DNA of 64,000 nt from Ailurus styani (GCA_002007465.1 LNAC01000164.1:2673406-2737405), one strand, 5' to 3'. Counted from the first letter of the stretch, positions 34,155 through 45,962 are shown. Notes: generated by a model not told the origin, from the sequence alone. Made by a program: numbers and translations.

Positions 34155-35090
34155 GTTGTTGTATTAATTATTTATTGCTGCATAACAAATTACCATACAG
34201 TCAGCTGTTCAAAACAATGCACAATTATATAATTTTCTATGTATCAGAAGTCCAGCCATGACTTACTTAGTGGTCATATGCTTTGCTCAGTACTGGGGTC
34301 CAATCTAAGGGTTGACTAGGGATAATTCATGTGTAAACTTACGTGGCTATTCACAGAATTCAGTTTTGTTCAGGTTGTTGTCAGATTAGGGGCCTCAGTT
34401 TTTTGTTGGCTGGAGCTTGCCCTCAGTTCCTTGCCACATGGACATCTCCATAAACAGCTTACAACATGGCAGCTTGCTTCTCCAAGGCAGCAAAGGGGAG
34501 AGTTCTCAGCAAACCAGGCATTTGAGTGTTGCATAGTTGATCACATACACAAAATCACATATGTCCTGTCACCTTTGCTGTATTGTTTAGAAGGAAGTCA
34601 TACACTCCCACTTAAAGTGAGGAAATTACTCAAGGTTGTGTCTGGTTTTGGTCTAGACCTTATGAATTGGCTGCAAGTGACAGAAAATGGCATAGATAAG
34701 GTAGACTTTTATTTGTCTCTTGTCTAAACATCTTCAGGTCAGCAGCCTCGGGCTGGTGTGGTGGCCTTTTTCCAGGCAGACACAGGATTCTTCAGTTTTT
34801 TTCTACTCACATTATGATGCTATCCCTCAGGTGTAACCTTTTCCTCATCATCCCAAATGGCCAGATATGCATTCCAGAGAGAAGAGTGAGGGAAGGAACC
34901 TAGAAGAAGGGGCAAATGACACTTAAAGGGTTTTTTTTTTGAGGATCCTAAAAGCTGTCAAGTGGTGCTTCTGCTTCTATCCTATTGGCCAAAATGTAGT
35001 CCTTATACTTTATTTGCCTAGAAAACATTTTGCTGCTGTATAAGAATGGGAGAACAGATCATGAGGGACCTCTACCAATTTCTGCCACAG
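34155..35090 (+). repeat. Ancient interspersed repeat(s)
   Basis: TTTATTGCTGCATAACAAAT, TTGACTAGGGATAATTCATG, CCCTCAGTTCCTTGCCACAT and ACAACATGGCAGCTTGCTTC follow a common old mammalian repeat. From about 34640 a second one begins (GGCTGCAAGTGACAGAAAAT). A relative of the first is at 50225-50680. Family names are not certain. The 132-codon frame here is chance. Confidence 0.55.
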
Positions 35091-35099
35091 TTAGCTTTA

Positions 35100-38000
35100 A
35101 GCTAAAAAACAAAAACAAACCCCAAAACTAGTTTTTCTTTGTCCCGGAATAATTAAGCATACATTTTTTTTTCTTTAGATTTGTAAAGATAATCTGAGAA
35201 AATACCAATGACTTGGTTTCTCTTTTATAGAAGGGGCAGGAGATGAAGAGTTCATTATACCAAAGGGGACTAGACTGACTAGGAGCAGCTGAAGTGTGGA
35301 TATGAAAGGGGTGGTTGTGGGAAAGGAGCCTGCCAGGGGGAGGGGCTTTACACATACCATCTCATTTCATCTTTGTAGCAGTTCTTACTGTAGTAGTATT
35401 CTGGCTTTAGAGAAGAAGGTACTTGCCCAAGGATAACTGATGGGAAGGCTATAAATTTCATTGAAGCACTAACTCACAAAAAGTGCCATCCCTCTAAGGG
35501 TCTTAAATGGGAACCCTAGTCTTTTTATTCATCAGTTACACAAGCTCTTAACTTTGATATTTTGAGGTTGTAGGAAATGAGATAGGGAGGGAACAGGTGG
35601 GATTTATGGAAAAGTCCTCCATACTCAGGCTAGTTCCCATAAACATTCTGAGTGGTGGTCAGGATGTGACTTGATAAAAGTCTTGTCTGTGTCCTCCTTT
35701 CCTTCCGTCATCCACTTGTACATTAGCAAGTATCCAGTGGACATTAACTGGATCGATCCTTATTAGGGATTGTATGCCCACAGGCTCCTGCCCATTGCTA
35801 ACAAACCCCAAAACAGCTCTGACCATCCTTTCCAGAAATAGGCCTGGTCAGGCTGGGCAAGCATGTTTCAATCTCTACTGCTCTGGTTCATTTTTCGGAA
35901 CAGTCCGGCCCCTTCTCAGTGGTTTCTGTAGGAGATCACAAGGTCGTTGATGGGGAACCTTCTCCTGTCATACTTCGTCTCTTCTCTCCCTCCCATCAAG
36001 TACTTCTGAGTGTTTATTAAATTCTGATGTTTTAGACGTTTCCTCTCCCAGCCTTTCTTCTGCTGGTAATAGTGGTCCATTACTGAAAAAGGAGAATTCA
36101 TAAAGGGGAGGGAGGGCAGTAATTGAAAAAAGGCAGGAAATAGCAACCCAGGCCCCCATTGATGACAGCCATGCCTTGCAGCCAGTGCTGCACGGGTGGA
36201 AGACTGGTGGGGGAGTCTCAGGGCTTTTTCTGGATGTTGGCTGCATCCCATTATCTCTGAATGTGTGCGAAGTGTTTAATGAACAGCACTGAGTAAAAAG
36301 CTGTCATGTGGCTGTGGAACAGAAGGATTTCCTCGTATTGGACAATCCATAATCCCTTTGTTTCAGGGAAATCTCTAAGATTGACTTCCCAGTCTTTCTC
36401 CCAGCCCCCACTGCATTTCATTTGTGTGCACAACCTTGAGGTTTAAAGCTAATTTATTTCTATCTCATTTTCTTTCAGCTTTTATACTGCGTTTAATCAG
36501 TTGCTTTGGTCCCACTGTCATTTCTGCCAGGCTTGCCGGGAAAGGGTTATAGCTGGGCCCTGATGCTCCCGCCTCATCCAGAGCTTCTGGCCAACAAGCC
36601 AGAACCCAGAATGTCTCCAAGGCTTCCTGCTCTCTTTGAGTGGCACACGCAGGGTAGTTTAGGGAGTCTTCCCTTTGCAGAGCACCCAGAAAATGGGAAG
36701 GATGAAAGGTGCTGAAGGTCTTTTTGAAAGCCAGCTGGAAAAATGGGTGCAACATTAAATGCAAGCCACCTCCCCTCTTCCCAAGAGTTTTCCCCATTTT
36801 ACTATCTGATTAGGTCGTTTAGATTCTCATGGCAAGTAGGTGAGGGTAGAGTAGGGTTTTTGCTACAGTAGGATTTCTGTTTGGCATTAGAATGGGAGTT
36901 GTGGGGGGATCCTGAGGGCCTTTGATCATAGCCATTGCTCTGGTTCCTTCACTCTGAGCAAGTGTCTTTTCACGATCCTCAATGTCTGGGTGAAAAACTC
37001 CTTCTGGGTAAGTGTATGCCCACCTTGGTGTGTATGCTAAAATTCAAAAAAGAAGCAAAGGGCAAAGAGATAGGGGGCCCAGGAACTTGGGGCAGCACTC
37101 AGCTAGGAAGAGAGGACAGGAATAGGCAAGCCCTGATGCACACCTGTGACATTCAACATGAGAGCCCTGATGCACAGATGCTCTTGCCAAAGAGCTCTGG
37201 ATGGTGATCAGTGGCTGAATGGAGGAGCCTCAGAACCACCTCAGCGCCTCTGTTGAAGTGATTTGTGCAAGACCACGGGGCCATCTGGCAGCCAGAATGA
37301 AAAGATGAGTCAGAAGCTCTTGAGTTTTCAGGCTAAGATAAGACCTTCAGGTAGCATTTCCTGCCCAGTCGGAGAACTCCTGGTATCTGGGACAATGTGT
37401 TCCTGCAAGATTCAGATAAAGGCCCCCTCTCCAACTCTGTAACTCACAAAGAAGTTAGCCTTAAACAAGCTGTTTTTGCAAAGGTGAGAAACAGCTGGAG
37501 GCTTGTCAAGCTGGATGGTACCTCATGGGGCAGTGGGTGTCTCATACAAAATTGTCCAGCCTGCCTGCCTGCCCTCCCTCCCTCTCTTCCTCTCCCCTTC
37601 CCTCCTTTACTACTACAGCCTAGTTTCAGATATTCATAGTAACCACTTGGGTCTCCACATCTGTCTTGCTATGGCGAGATCTTGCTATGGCTGATCTTGG
37701 CCCTGTGTTCTTCAAGTCTGTACCCAAAGATTCCCTAAAACTGCTTGGCTAAGAGATGCATAAGAGATGTTTTCTCCATGGAATTGTAATCGGACATGTC
37801 TAATATTTTGGCAATGGTCCAGATGAGTGTCTTTGAGGTGATGCACTTAAATTTAAATTTTATGTCTTCAGCTCTGATTTAGTAATACGTTCACATGATT
37901 CAGAATTCAAAGGGCACGAAGGGGCATGGTGAAATGCTTTGTCTGACCCTCTCTTTCCTGTCCAGCTTCCCTTCCTTAAGGCAACCAGTGTTACCAGTTT

Positions 38001-38130
38001 TGTCTAGAGATATTTATGCTTATTCAAGCAAATAGACCCATAGAGTGTTTTTTCCCTGTTTTTACACAAAAGGTAGGTTACAATGTAGACATCATTCTAC
38101 AATTTGGTTTTTCTATTTAACAGTATATCT
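35100..38130. other. Largely unique intronic sequence
   Basis: No named repeat. It includes a pyrimidine tract at 37559-37612 and several frames of 60-111 codons on both strands (for example minus 36465-36797), none protein-like. Confidence 0.45.
37559..37612. repeat. Polypyrimidine tract
   Basis: CTGCCTGCCTGCCCTCCCTC and onward is almost purely C/T, so the minus strand is polypurine. Confidence 0.9.
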
Positions 38131-38144
38131 TGGACATGATTCTT

Positions 38145-38323
38145 TTTTTTTTTNNNNNNNNNNNNNNNNNNNNNNNNNNNNNNNNNNNNNNNNNNNNNNN
38201 NNNNNNNNNNNNNNNNNNNNNNNNNCTGAGCAGAGAGCCCGATGCGGGCCTCGATCCCAGGACCCTGAGATCATGACCTGAGCCGAAAGCAGAGGCTTTA
38301 ACCCACTGAGCCATCCAGGCGCC
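38145..38323 (-). mobile_element. Can-SINE, minus strand, interrupted by assembly gap
   Basis: Poly-T start, then 72 Ns, then GATGCGGGCCTCGATCCCAG to GAGCCATCCAGGCGCC. Perfect target copies CATGATTCTT at 38135 and 38324 show that the gap hides only SINE interior. Confidence 0.95.
38154..38225. other. Assembly gap (72 Ns)
   Basis: A run of undetermined bases in the middle of a SINE. Its size fits the missing SINE part roughly, so it is probably an estimated or closely sized gap. Confidence 0.99.
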
Positions 38324-38377
38324 CATGATTCTTTATCTGTACATAAAACATGTCTTAGGAGGTGGGTTTTGTTTTAT

Positions 38378-38576
38378 TTTGTTTTTTTTTTTAAGATTTT
38401 ATTTATTTATTTGCAAAGAGAGAGATCACAAGTAGACTGAGAGGCAGGCAGAGAGAGAGGAGGAGGCAGGCTCCCTGCCGAGCATGGAGCCTGATGCGGG
38501 CCTCGATCCCAGGACCCTGAGATCATGACCTGAGCTGAAGGCGGAGGCTTTAACCCACTGAGCCACCCAGGCGCCT
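38378..38576 (-). mobile_element. Can-SINE, minus strand, 54 bp after another
   Basis: Complete, mustelid-like wording (AGATCACAAGTAGACTGAGA ... GAGCCACCCAGGCGCC). Flanks GGGTTTTGTTTTA / GGGTTTTGTTTTT. It is in the same orientation as the gapped copy just upstream. Confidence 0.95.
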
Positions 38577-38599
38577 GGGTTTTGTTTTTTAATAAATGT

Positions 38600-39160
38600 A
38601 GAATGACTCAGGTGGAAGCTTTTTGGGAAGATGCGTGCATTGACCCATGTTTAAAAATGACAGTGGTCCAATTAATTAGACTTACTACTTGGCAAAATTC
38701 ACTGTTTAAACAAAGGATGTATTTGATTGTTGTGTCTAAGAAGTGATTACTGGTGACTTTTTAGAGCTAGTATGACTCACAAAGCATCTTTGATGATAAG
38801 TTTGGAATGACTGTGTCATTAGTTCTGATTGGGAGTTTGTGAAATTCAGAATTTTAGTTTAAAGTATGTTAAGGCAATAAAGCAGCCATGTGCTGGATCT
38901 CTTTGATTACGCTCTATCTCCTCTACTGTGTTGGCACAGTTTTCCAACAATCAGGCGCAAGGGGCTGTGTTACGTATACGATGACCACTAGATACTTTGG
39001 ACTCTGGTGATGCCCTGATGCTTTATCTTAGCAACTGTGACAAGTAAAAATAAAAAGCTTAGCTATTTGCATTTTCCCTACTGAAAGCTGTTGACAAGTT
39101 GGGAATGCTTCCAGATCCATGTGGTTGACTGGTTGGGATGTGGCCCTTTTCTGATCATGT
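38600..39160. promoter_or_regulatory. Candidate conserved non-coding element
   Basis: A repeat-free stretch with two AP-1-like TGACTCA sites (near 38604 and 38773), a homeodomain-type CCAATTAATTAGA (38668-38680) and a POU octamer ATTTGCAT (39065-39072). This is motif reading only, with no alignment. Confidence 0.35.
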
Positions 39161-39840
39161 TCTTGTCATAAAGAGACTATGCCCAGAGGGATTGGGGTTG
39201 GGGTGGTAGGTAGGAGGGCTCCATCCTGAGTGTTTGCCAGGGAAGCCACTTCAGTGCTGCCAGGAAAGCCAGGCTATTTACAGAAGACAAAAGCCACAGT
39301 TCTTGCCCTTTAGCGGGGTGTGAGGGCTTAGAAGTCTCAGGGCCGGCTTAAGCTATCAAGAGGTCCTAAACACTGAAAAGAATATAGTGCCTGTCCTACC
39401 CACGGTCCCTCCTCTTCTCTCCACAAATAAGGAACTCAAAATAAAAATCATTCCAAATTTTAAATAAGGTCTACCACCCCAGGATGGATGACTAGTTATA
39501 TTTTTTTAAATAACGTATTAAATATCAAAGTGACTCGATTTTTGTCCTCAGGTTTTTCGGGTATCTGTGCCTTGCAGATGCCCAAGAACAGATTGAGTGT
39601 CTGTTTCATGATCCAACACTGAGAGTTTGTAGTTCTCCTGAGGAGTTGCCCTTTTCTGGGATTTGGGGGGCAGGGATTATTTTACAATGTCAAGAATTTT
39701 GAAGTTTTAAAAAATGTTCTTTTGTTTATTTAATAATATCTTTACCCCAACTGAATGTTGAAATAACTCCGAATTTTTTCTCCAAGAAATGCATTTTCTT
39801 CTTGAGTGCTCCATGATGAAATCAGTCTTAATTTCAGTTC

Positions 39841-40250
39841 AACTAGTGTGTAAAAACACACAGTGAGTGATTATTAGTCCCCGAAGGAGGCAAGACAGAT
39901 GGAGCCGAGAATGGAATTGGCTTTATGATTAATTGAATCCTTGAAGAGTTGAATAGAGTTAGAGCTGATTCGGCCCAATCAGCGCCTTGAGACGGCTGGT
40001 GCTGTCCCAAGCCTGAGAGAGGAAAGGGTCACAATAACCCAGATTTATCCTCTATTAAAATGGATTGGATGTATGCACCAGACGGTTCCCATTTTTAAAC
40101 CATTGATGCAGGATAATTGGAATGGAAACAAACAAGATTAGAACTAGATTACAGGTATTTGTGCAAGTTGCCTCCTAAATCAATCAGAGTCGATGATTTA
40201 TTCTGAGGGTGCGTTATCATTAGAGTGAATCATTGAAACTCTGCAACACA
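39841..40250. promoter_or_regulatory. Candidate conserved non-coding element / enhancer
   Basis: Non-repetitive, balanced composition with several retained CpGs and dense homeodomain-like motifs: TGATTAATTGAATCC, CCCAATCAGCGCC, AATCAATCAGAGTCGATGAT, GATTTATTC. No reading frame crosses it. It looks like the type of sequence deeply conserved in mammals. Inference from appearance, not from alignment. Confidence 0.45.
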
Positions 40251-40379
40251 TCTGGAGCTGTTCATCCAGATGGGGTTGAGGGAGGAGGGGGCACAGAACA
40301 CTGCTTGGGGTTGGGAACTAGGCACAACTGTACGGTGCTTTTCTGGCCCTTTGGGCAGACATTTTCCGAGAGAATTTTA

Positions 40380-40589
40380 TTTTTTTATTTTTTTATTTTA
40401 TTTTATTTTTATTTACTTATTTGACAGAGGGAAAGAGATCACAGGAGGCAGAGAGGCAGGCAGAGAGAAGGGGGGAAGCAGGCTCCCCCCTGAGCAGGGA
40501 GCCCGATGCGGGCCTCCATCCCAGGACCCTGAGATCATGACCTGAGCCGAAAGCAGAGGCTTTAACCCACTGAGCCACCCAGGCGCCCT
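40380..40589 (-). mobile_element. Young Can-SINE with expanded ATTTT tail, minus strand
   Basis: The tail is a run of TTTTATTTTATTTTTATT before GACAGAGGGAAAGAGATCAC; the head ends GAGCCACCCAGGCGCC. Target copies CCGAGAGAATTTTA / CCAAGAGAATTTTA. Confidence 0.95.
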
Positions 40590-40604
40590 CCAAGAGAATT
40601 TTAA

Positions 40605-43600
40605 TTTAATTTTGCTCTTTTTCTTTCCAGCAAGGATGTGTAATAGTTAGGTTTGAAATGACCGCCTCTACTCCACAGTGAATAGATAGATGTGTTCTTT
40701 TATAATGTTTAGATCCAGTGGTCACCCAGGGCAGCTGCTGCCTGTGGGGACCCTGCAGTTCAGGGAGCCAGAAGGGAGAAGGCCTGGTGCTGCATTAGGA
40801 TGATAGGTGGGTGCCCCAGTGCCTTGCCAGGAGGCCTCTTGGTACAGGCCATCATCTCTGGAGCTGGAAAGCTTGGGTTTGCCCTCATGGACACGCTACC
40901 CTTCCTGGGCCAGGGGCTGAGGGAAGAAGCCCAAGGTCTCTTCCAGCCCTCTGCCACCACTAAGTCTGGCCATGCTATAGGATGGTGTATGGGGTCATGG
41001 TCCTGAAGGTGACTGATGTCATCCTGAACTCAGGAGTCTGGACACAGAGGTCACGGTCTCGTGTCTACAGCCAGCTAACTGACATTTGAGGACTCGTTTT
41101 ACTTAGAAAAACAGGAGGACTAGATGCCCAGGGTTCCCTCCGTGTGGGAGTGTGCCACTGTGCCTTTCCTTCTTGAATTGTCTTCCAGGCACTGGTGCCC
41201 ATACCAAGTCCCTGGCTGCGTGCCGAGTTAACCTCATAGAGGTCCCATCTGATAGGCGAGCCTCACTCTTACCTTCAAACTGTGCTTTTTTTTTTTTCTT
41301 TTCCTTTTCTTTTTTCCATTTTGAGCTCCTGTGAGTCAGGCTGCAGGCAGCTCATTTACATGGGAGTCAGCCAGAAGGAAAGCTGCTTGAAGTCTACTTT
41401 CATTTTGCCGTGGGAGGTGTTTTCCTGTTGAATTGCTAACCAGGCAGGTCAGAGGGAATCATAAGGGATCTCAGTCATCCTTAGATGGAAACAAGTATAG
41501 CAAAGAGCCTCAGAACCGGGTGAAAAAAAATCTTCCTTGATGGCATTTCTCAACTCTGGCATTCTCCAAATTGAACATACCTAAAAGACACTGTCCCCAA
41601 GGAAAGGTGTGGGCCGTTTCTTAGTCCCATATCAGGGAAGGTAAAAACCAAGGCCCATGTCACACGCTCAGGCCACTGTAGAACTAAGAACTGAGCCCTG
41701 CTTCTCTTCTGTTTTCCCCTTTCCTTGTCCTGCTGTTACCTTGGTCCTGTTAGCTGCTTTGGCTGTAGCTTCCACCGCTGCCTTTGTGTTAGGCACAAAG
41801 ACCTCTAATTTGTCTATTTTGTTGGAGTCCCCTTTGTGTGGAATAGCGCCTGAAAAGTATGTAATCCCCTTGTGTCCGTTACAGCCTTTGTTCTTGTCAG
41901 AGGCATGTCCTCCCTTTCCAGCTTAGCATCAGCTGGTCATTTTGCCCTGCCCTCGCCTGGACCCCAAGAGCAAGCAGTGTTCAGCAGATTTTCCTTCCTT
42001 GCTTTTCGGCGGGGGCGGGAATGGGGAGTGGCTTTCCTGCTTAGGGGGCCATGCCTGATTTCGTGGACCTGAAAGACCTCAAGCATGTATGAGAAAGAGA
42101 GGAATTGGTGATACAATGTCAGTCTTGCCTGGAACTGCTTGTCTTTCCTTGTAATCCTTGGCATCTGCGGTCTAAGGAGTGTGTTCCTCTTCTGGTGCTT
42201 GAGTCTGGATTCTATCTCCCATCTGCCTAGGGTATTACTTGTCCTGGAGTCCTGGAAATGCAGCTGCTCTGTTCAGTGACGAGAAGACAGACTACCCTGC
42301 GGGTTATATAAGGTGGGAGAACTCAGCAGTGTCTTTCTTAGCCTTTGATTCTTTAGACTTTGTTTGGAACCTGTCCTCTGGGGCTTGGGAATATTCTAGC
42401 CACCTTTGCTAATTCCCCAGTGAAGCCCAGTGTGACACGAAGCTCTTATTTTAGCCTCGAGCATGACACATGGTACTTCTGCCTATCATGTCCCATCCAT
42501 CTGTCAAATGCCCAGTGCTGTGGGTGGGGTACGTATCACAGAGATGGTTGAGTGAGAGCTGTTTACGGCAGAGGGAACTCTTGTCTGCGAGTGGCTAGGA
42601 TCAATTTCTGGGGGGAGGGATGCCAGCTAGGCTTGTGTATCACAGAGACTTTGTTTTTCTGCTTGGACATCAGCATAGTTCCCATTCATAGTTTCTGCTG
42701 GGCCTCCCGGTCCCTCTTCTTCTGTTGGGGCCAGCATTCTCTGTTCTAACTGGGTGGGTGGACAAGCCCTATTGGGAAGTGCTGGAACATGGGAGACCCA
42801 TGAGGGTGGAATGGGTGGTGGTAGGACAGACATGCTTGGACGCATACCTCCTGTATGTCTCATGCAGCGTGAAGGGGCCTGTCCTCATCTTCCGCCCCTC
42901 TCTCTGTGACACGCCAACTTCTGGACTCCTAGGCAAATGGGATACTGGATAACAAGCTGGAAGGGGAGAACTAAGCCAGGTGGCACTCAGGGCTAAGGGC
43001 TTCCCACCATGAGTGATGCTTTTTGGAATAGTGGTTAATGCCACCCCTGCCCCATTGGCATGTTCTTAAAAGGTGACTTTGTCCATTGAACATCCCAGAG
43101 GTACCGTGTGGGGGAGGTACTATAGGAACCAGAGGGGCCATCCAGGGATGCAGAGGAACCCAGAGGGCAGGAGCACTAGGGGCCCACTGATGGGCACAGT
43201 GACCTTGACCAAAGCCCTTAGCCTCTCTGTTCTCTTACCTAGAAATACAGACTGTTCTCCTATACCTCTGGAGAAAAAGGAGATTATCGCTATCAAATGC
43301 TCTGGTTGTCTTGGAAGAAAGATGCTTATCTGTGCCAGTTGTTATTGTTATAAACAGTGACACTTGAAAATCGATAGGGCAGCACTCTGAGGAGCTGCAA
43401 ATACTGTCCATGCCCATTTGTTTTCCATTTTATTTTCAGCTTTCCCTAATGAAGGGGAGGGGTGGATGCTGTCGACCCTGCACGCCTCACTCATGGTTGC
43501 AAGGGTCAACCTCAAGGTAATGAGCACAGCCAGAGCCATGAACTGGGCAGAGACATTTGGCTGCCATGCTTGTTGCCCATGGCAGGCTCAGAGAGTCCAG
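40605..43600. other. Unique intronic sequence, no recognised repeat
   Basis: GC-richer than the left half, with many overlapping frames under 100 codons on both strands. None shows domain-like text. A poly-T/CT run lies at 41287-41315. Confidence 0.45.
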
Positions 43601-43734
43601 CTCATTCGACAAATGTTTACTGAACTTCAACTCTGTTACATTCTAAGAAGATAGAAAGATGCATTTAGCATACTTACTAACCCAAAGTGTTTAGAGTGTA
43701 GACCAGGGCATAAAGAATGTTTAGAAATCACCAG

Positions 43735-43965
43735 AGTACTTATAGTATTCCACACACTGAGCTAAGCGGTTTATATACATTTTCACATTGAATCTAAGTA
43801 AGTACTATTATGAAAAAGTATAGTTACTTCCATCTACCTAGGAGGACCCTGAGACCTGGGGAGGTCACATACTTCCCTAGGGTGACACGGCTGGACTGTG
43901 TTAGAGCTAAAACATGAGCTTAGTGTGACACAAAAGCCAAGCTCTTAATCACTGTGTTGTGCCCA
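43735..43965 (-). repeat. MIR SINE, minus strand
   Basis: CACACACTGAGCTAAGCGGT, TTTTCACATTGAATCTAAGT, TAGGGTGACACGGCTGGAC and CAAGCTCTTAATCACTGTG are MIR landmarks in reverse order. Confidence 0.82.
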
Positions 43966-43978
43966 TGATAATAAGTGC

Positions 43979-44101
43979 TGAGAGACAGACAGTAAGAGGC
44001 AGGCAGAAACGCAGAGAAGAAAGGAGGCAGAGGAGGGAAGGAAGGGGGTAGGGAGGGAGAGAGGAGGGGAGCACGGAGATGGGAAGACAGGCTGAAGGGG
44101 C
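43979..44101. repeat. Polypurine (GA-rich) tract
   Basis: About 120 bases made almost wholly of A and G (AGGAGGGAAGGAAGGGGGTA and similar), a possible triplex-forming low-complexity tract. Confidence 0.9.
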
Positions 44102-44890
44102 TTGGAGAGAAACGTAGGTAGATATCTGGGTTCCTGTTGTTTTCTCTGCCTGTGAGTGGTAATCAGCCTTATTCTTCGCTTTTATTTCTGACCTTTCTGA
44201 CCTCTGCTTTTATTTCTAGGATATGCCATAGGTCAGATCCACCCCCTGGAGCAAACTCAGGATCTATATCAGATATGAGCTCTAGATAGGAAACTTGATT
44301 CGGGTAGCTCACCAGTCCCATGAAATGACCCTCAGCAAATATTCCGTCATGAGGTGGATTCTGATTGTTCCCTGGGGGAGGTTTTTTGTGTTTCTTCCCT
44401 CCTTTCTTGATAAATATTGGATTCTGGTGCCTCTGTAGTTGAATGGTACTCCAACCCCAGTCAGCCTGTCTTCCCGAGTGGTAACTCCCTCCTCACCAGG
44501 GACTCCTGGATTCATTGAGAGCTTGATTGCCATTCTCAGCGTGTGGTCCTGGGCCTAGAATGCTTCTCAGAAGAAATTGTTTCCTTATTACCAGAGACAG
44601 GGCACCCAGGGTGAATCTCTGATACAAACAAGAGGTGGCCATGACAACGTTGAACGCACCACACTGGGAGGGAAGTTTGCCTGTTGTCATCAAGCACTGG
44701 AGAGGGACCCTGCCTTTGGGGAGAGGGTCAAGCACAGTATTTTTAGCAAGCAATCCCTTTATCATTTATTCAGCCACTTTAAAAATAGATACCACTCTTT
44801 CTTTCTAATTGGCACCATTTGTCATCCTCTGTCCTTGCTTTTCACACGCTGAATTGTTCATGAATATTTATTTACCATCCCGGAGGCAAC
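44102..44890. other. Unique intronic sequence, nothing recognised
   Basis: No repeat named. Frames of 74-91 codons overlap on both strands without protein-like features. Confidence 0.4.

Positions 44891-44893
<3 letters not shown>

Positions 44894-44935
<42 letters not shown>
44894..44935. repeat. (GT)21 microsatellite
   Basis: Uninterrupted GT run, followed by ACACACGCATGTGT, so alternating purine-pyrimidine continues for about 56 bases. The Cys-Val and Thr-His frames over it are artefacts. Confidence 0.98.
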
Positions 44936-44937
<2 letters not shown>

Positions 44938-45143
44938 ACACGCATGTGTCGCTCAAAATGCATTCTGCCCCTCTTTGCATTTTTATCTGAAAAGGTGACA
45001 TAGTGGAAGGTATGGAATGGAAAGCTGGAGTCTTTGTCTCTGAACCTCTTTCTTTGGTGGTGCAACTGGTGAGTCCTTGCACCTCTGTTACACATTCCTC
45101 TGAGTCTGCGAAGTTACCTCTCTTGGCTGCTCAGAGAGTCGCC

Positions 45144-45167
45144 TTTTTTTTTTTTTTTTTTTTTTTT
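45144..45167. repeat. Poly-T run (24)
   Basis: A homopolymer followed by AAAAACCAA and an N (45177), likely a sequencing-difficult site. Confidence 0.95.
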
Positions 45168-45176
45168 AAAAACCAA

Positions 45177-45177
45177 N
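45177..45177. other. Single undetermined base (N)
   Basis: Lies just after the poly-T run. Confidence 0.98.
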
Positions 45178-45197
45178 TCTTAGGCTCCCATGGCATA

Positions 45198-45483
45198 CTT
45201 GTACCCTTTTAGCTTAGCTAGTGAAATGCTTCCCCTTGGCAGTCAGAACCAGGATCCCTGAGATACTTTGAAGTACCATGGTTTAGACATTCAAGTAGTC
45301 AGATTTGGTGTTGTTTACAAAAACTGCATGAGAGAAGAAGNTTGCACCCTTTTAGCTTAGCTAGTGAAATGCTTCCCCTTGGCAGTCAAAACCAGGATCC
45401 CTGAGATACTTTGAAGTACCGTGGTTTAGACATTCAAGTAGTCAGATTTGGTGTTGTTTACAAAAACTGCATGAGAGAAGAAG
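45198..45483. repeat. 143-bp direct tandem duplication with an N at the junction
   Basis: Copy 1 is 45198-45340 and copy 2 is 45341-45483. They align at a constant offset of 143 with three substitutions (T/C at 45202/45345, G/A in CAGTCAGAACC / CAGTCAAAACC, A/G in CCATGG / CCGTGG). The first base of copy 2 is N. The unit is not a known repeat. It may be a real duplication, or the two alleles placed side by side by the assembler. Confidence 0.95.
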
Positions 45484-45950
45484 CCAGATTTCACCTTTAT
45501 TTCCCCAGTCAAACCTCTGCTTCTCAGCCACACTGATACCCAAACCCTAGCAGTTCTGAACAACAGAGGAGCCTTGGAGCTTACCTCAAGGATATTTTGC
45601 TGAGCTGAGCACTCCGGACAGAACCTCCCCCTTGTGGCTGGGCCTCTCTGCCTGATATTTCACTGTTCCTGAGCCATTGTTTTGTCTTTTAATGCTCCAG
45701 AATGGCCGAAAAGACAAGATGAATGCCTGAGCATTTAAATGATGAGGGGGTTTATTATTGATAATGTGCATGTCTCAGGTGTGTTCCATCTAGCAGCCCC
45801 AGATCTCTTTCCACACGCTCCTATAGAAGACTATGTTCTCTCCTTCTAATATCTTCTCTAGACCAGAAGTGATCCCAGATGTCCTCTTAGTCTTCTCCCA
45901 ACCCTCCCCCATCTCTTAGCAAAGCATCTCTCTCTCCTCATAGCCTATCT
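45484..45950. other. Intronic sequence with no recognised feature
   Basis: Unique sequence right of the tandem duplication. No repeat or gene identified. Confidence 0.4.
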
Positions 45951-45962
45951 AAAGACTTAATT

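Noticed and set aside
38045..38326. Open frames on both strands running through the N gap
   Set aside because: They exist only because Ns cannot give stops, and the flanks are SINE sequence.
44809..45095. Frames with Cys-Val or Thr-His repeats
   Set aside because: Translation of the GT microsatellite, not a protein repeat.
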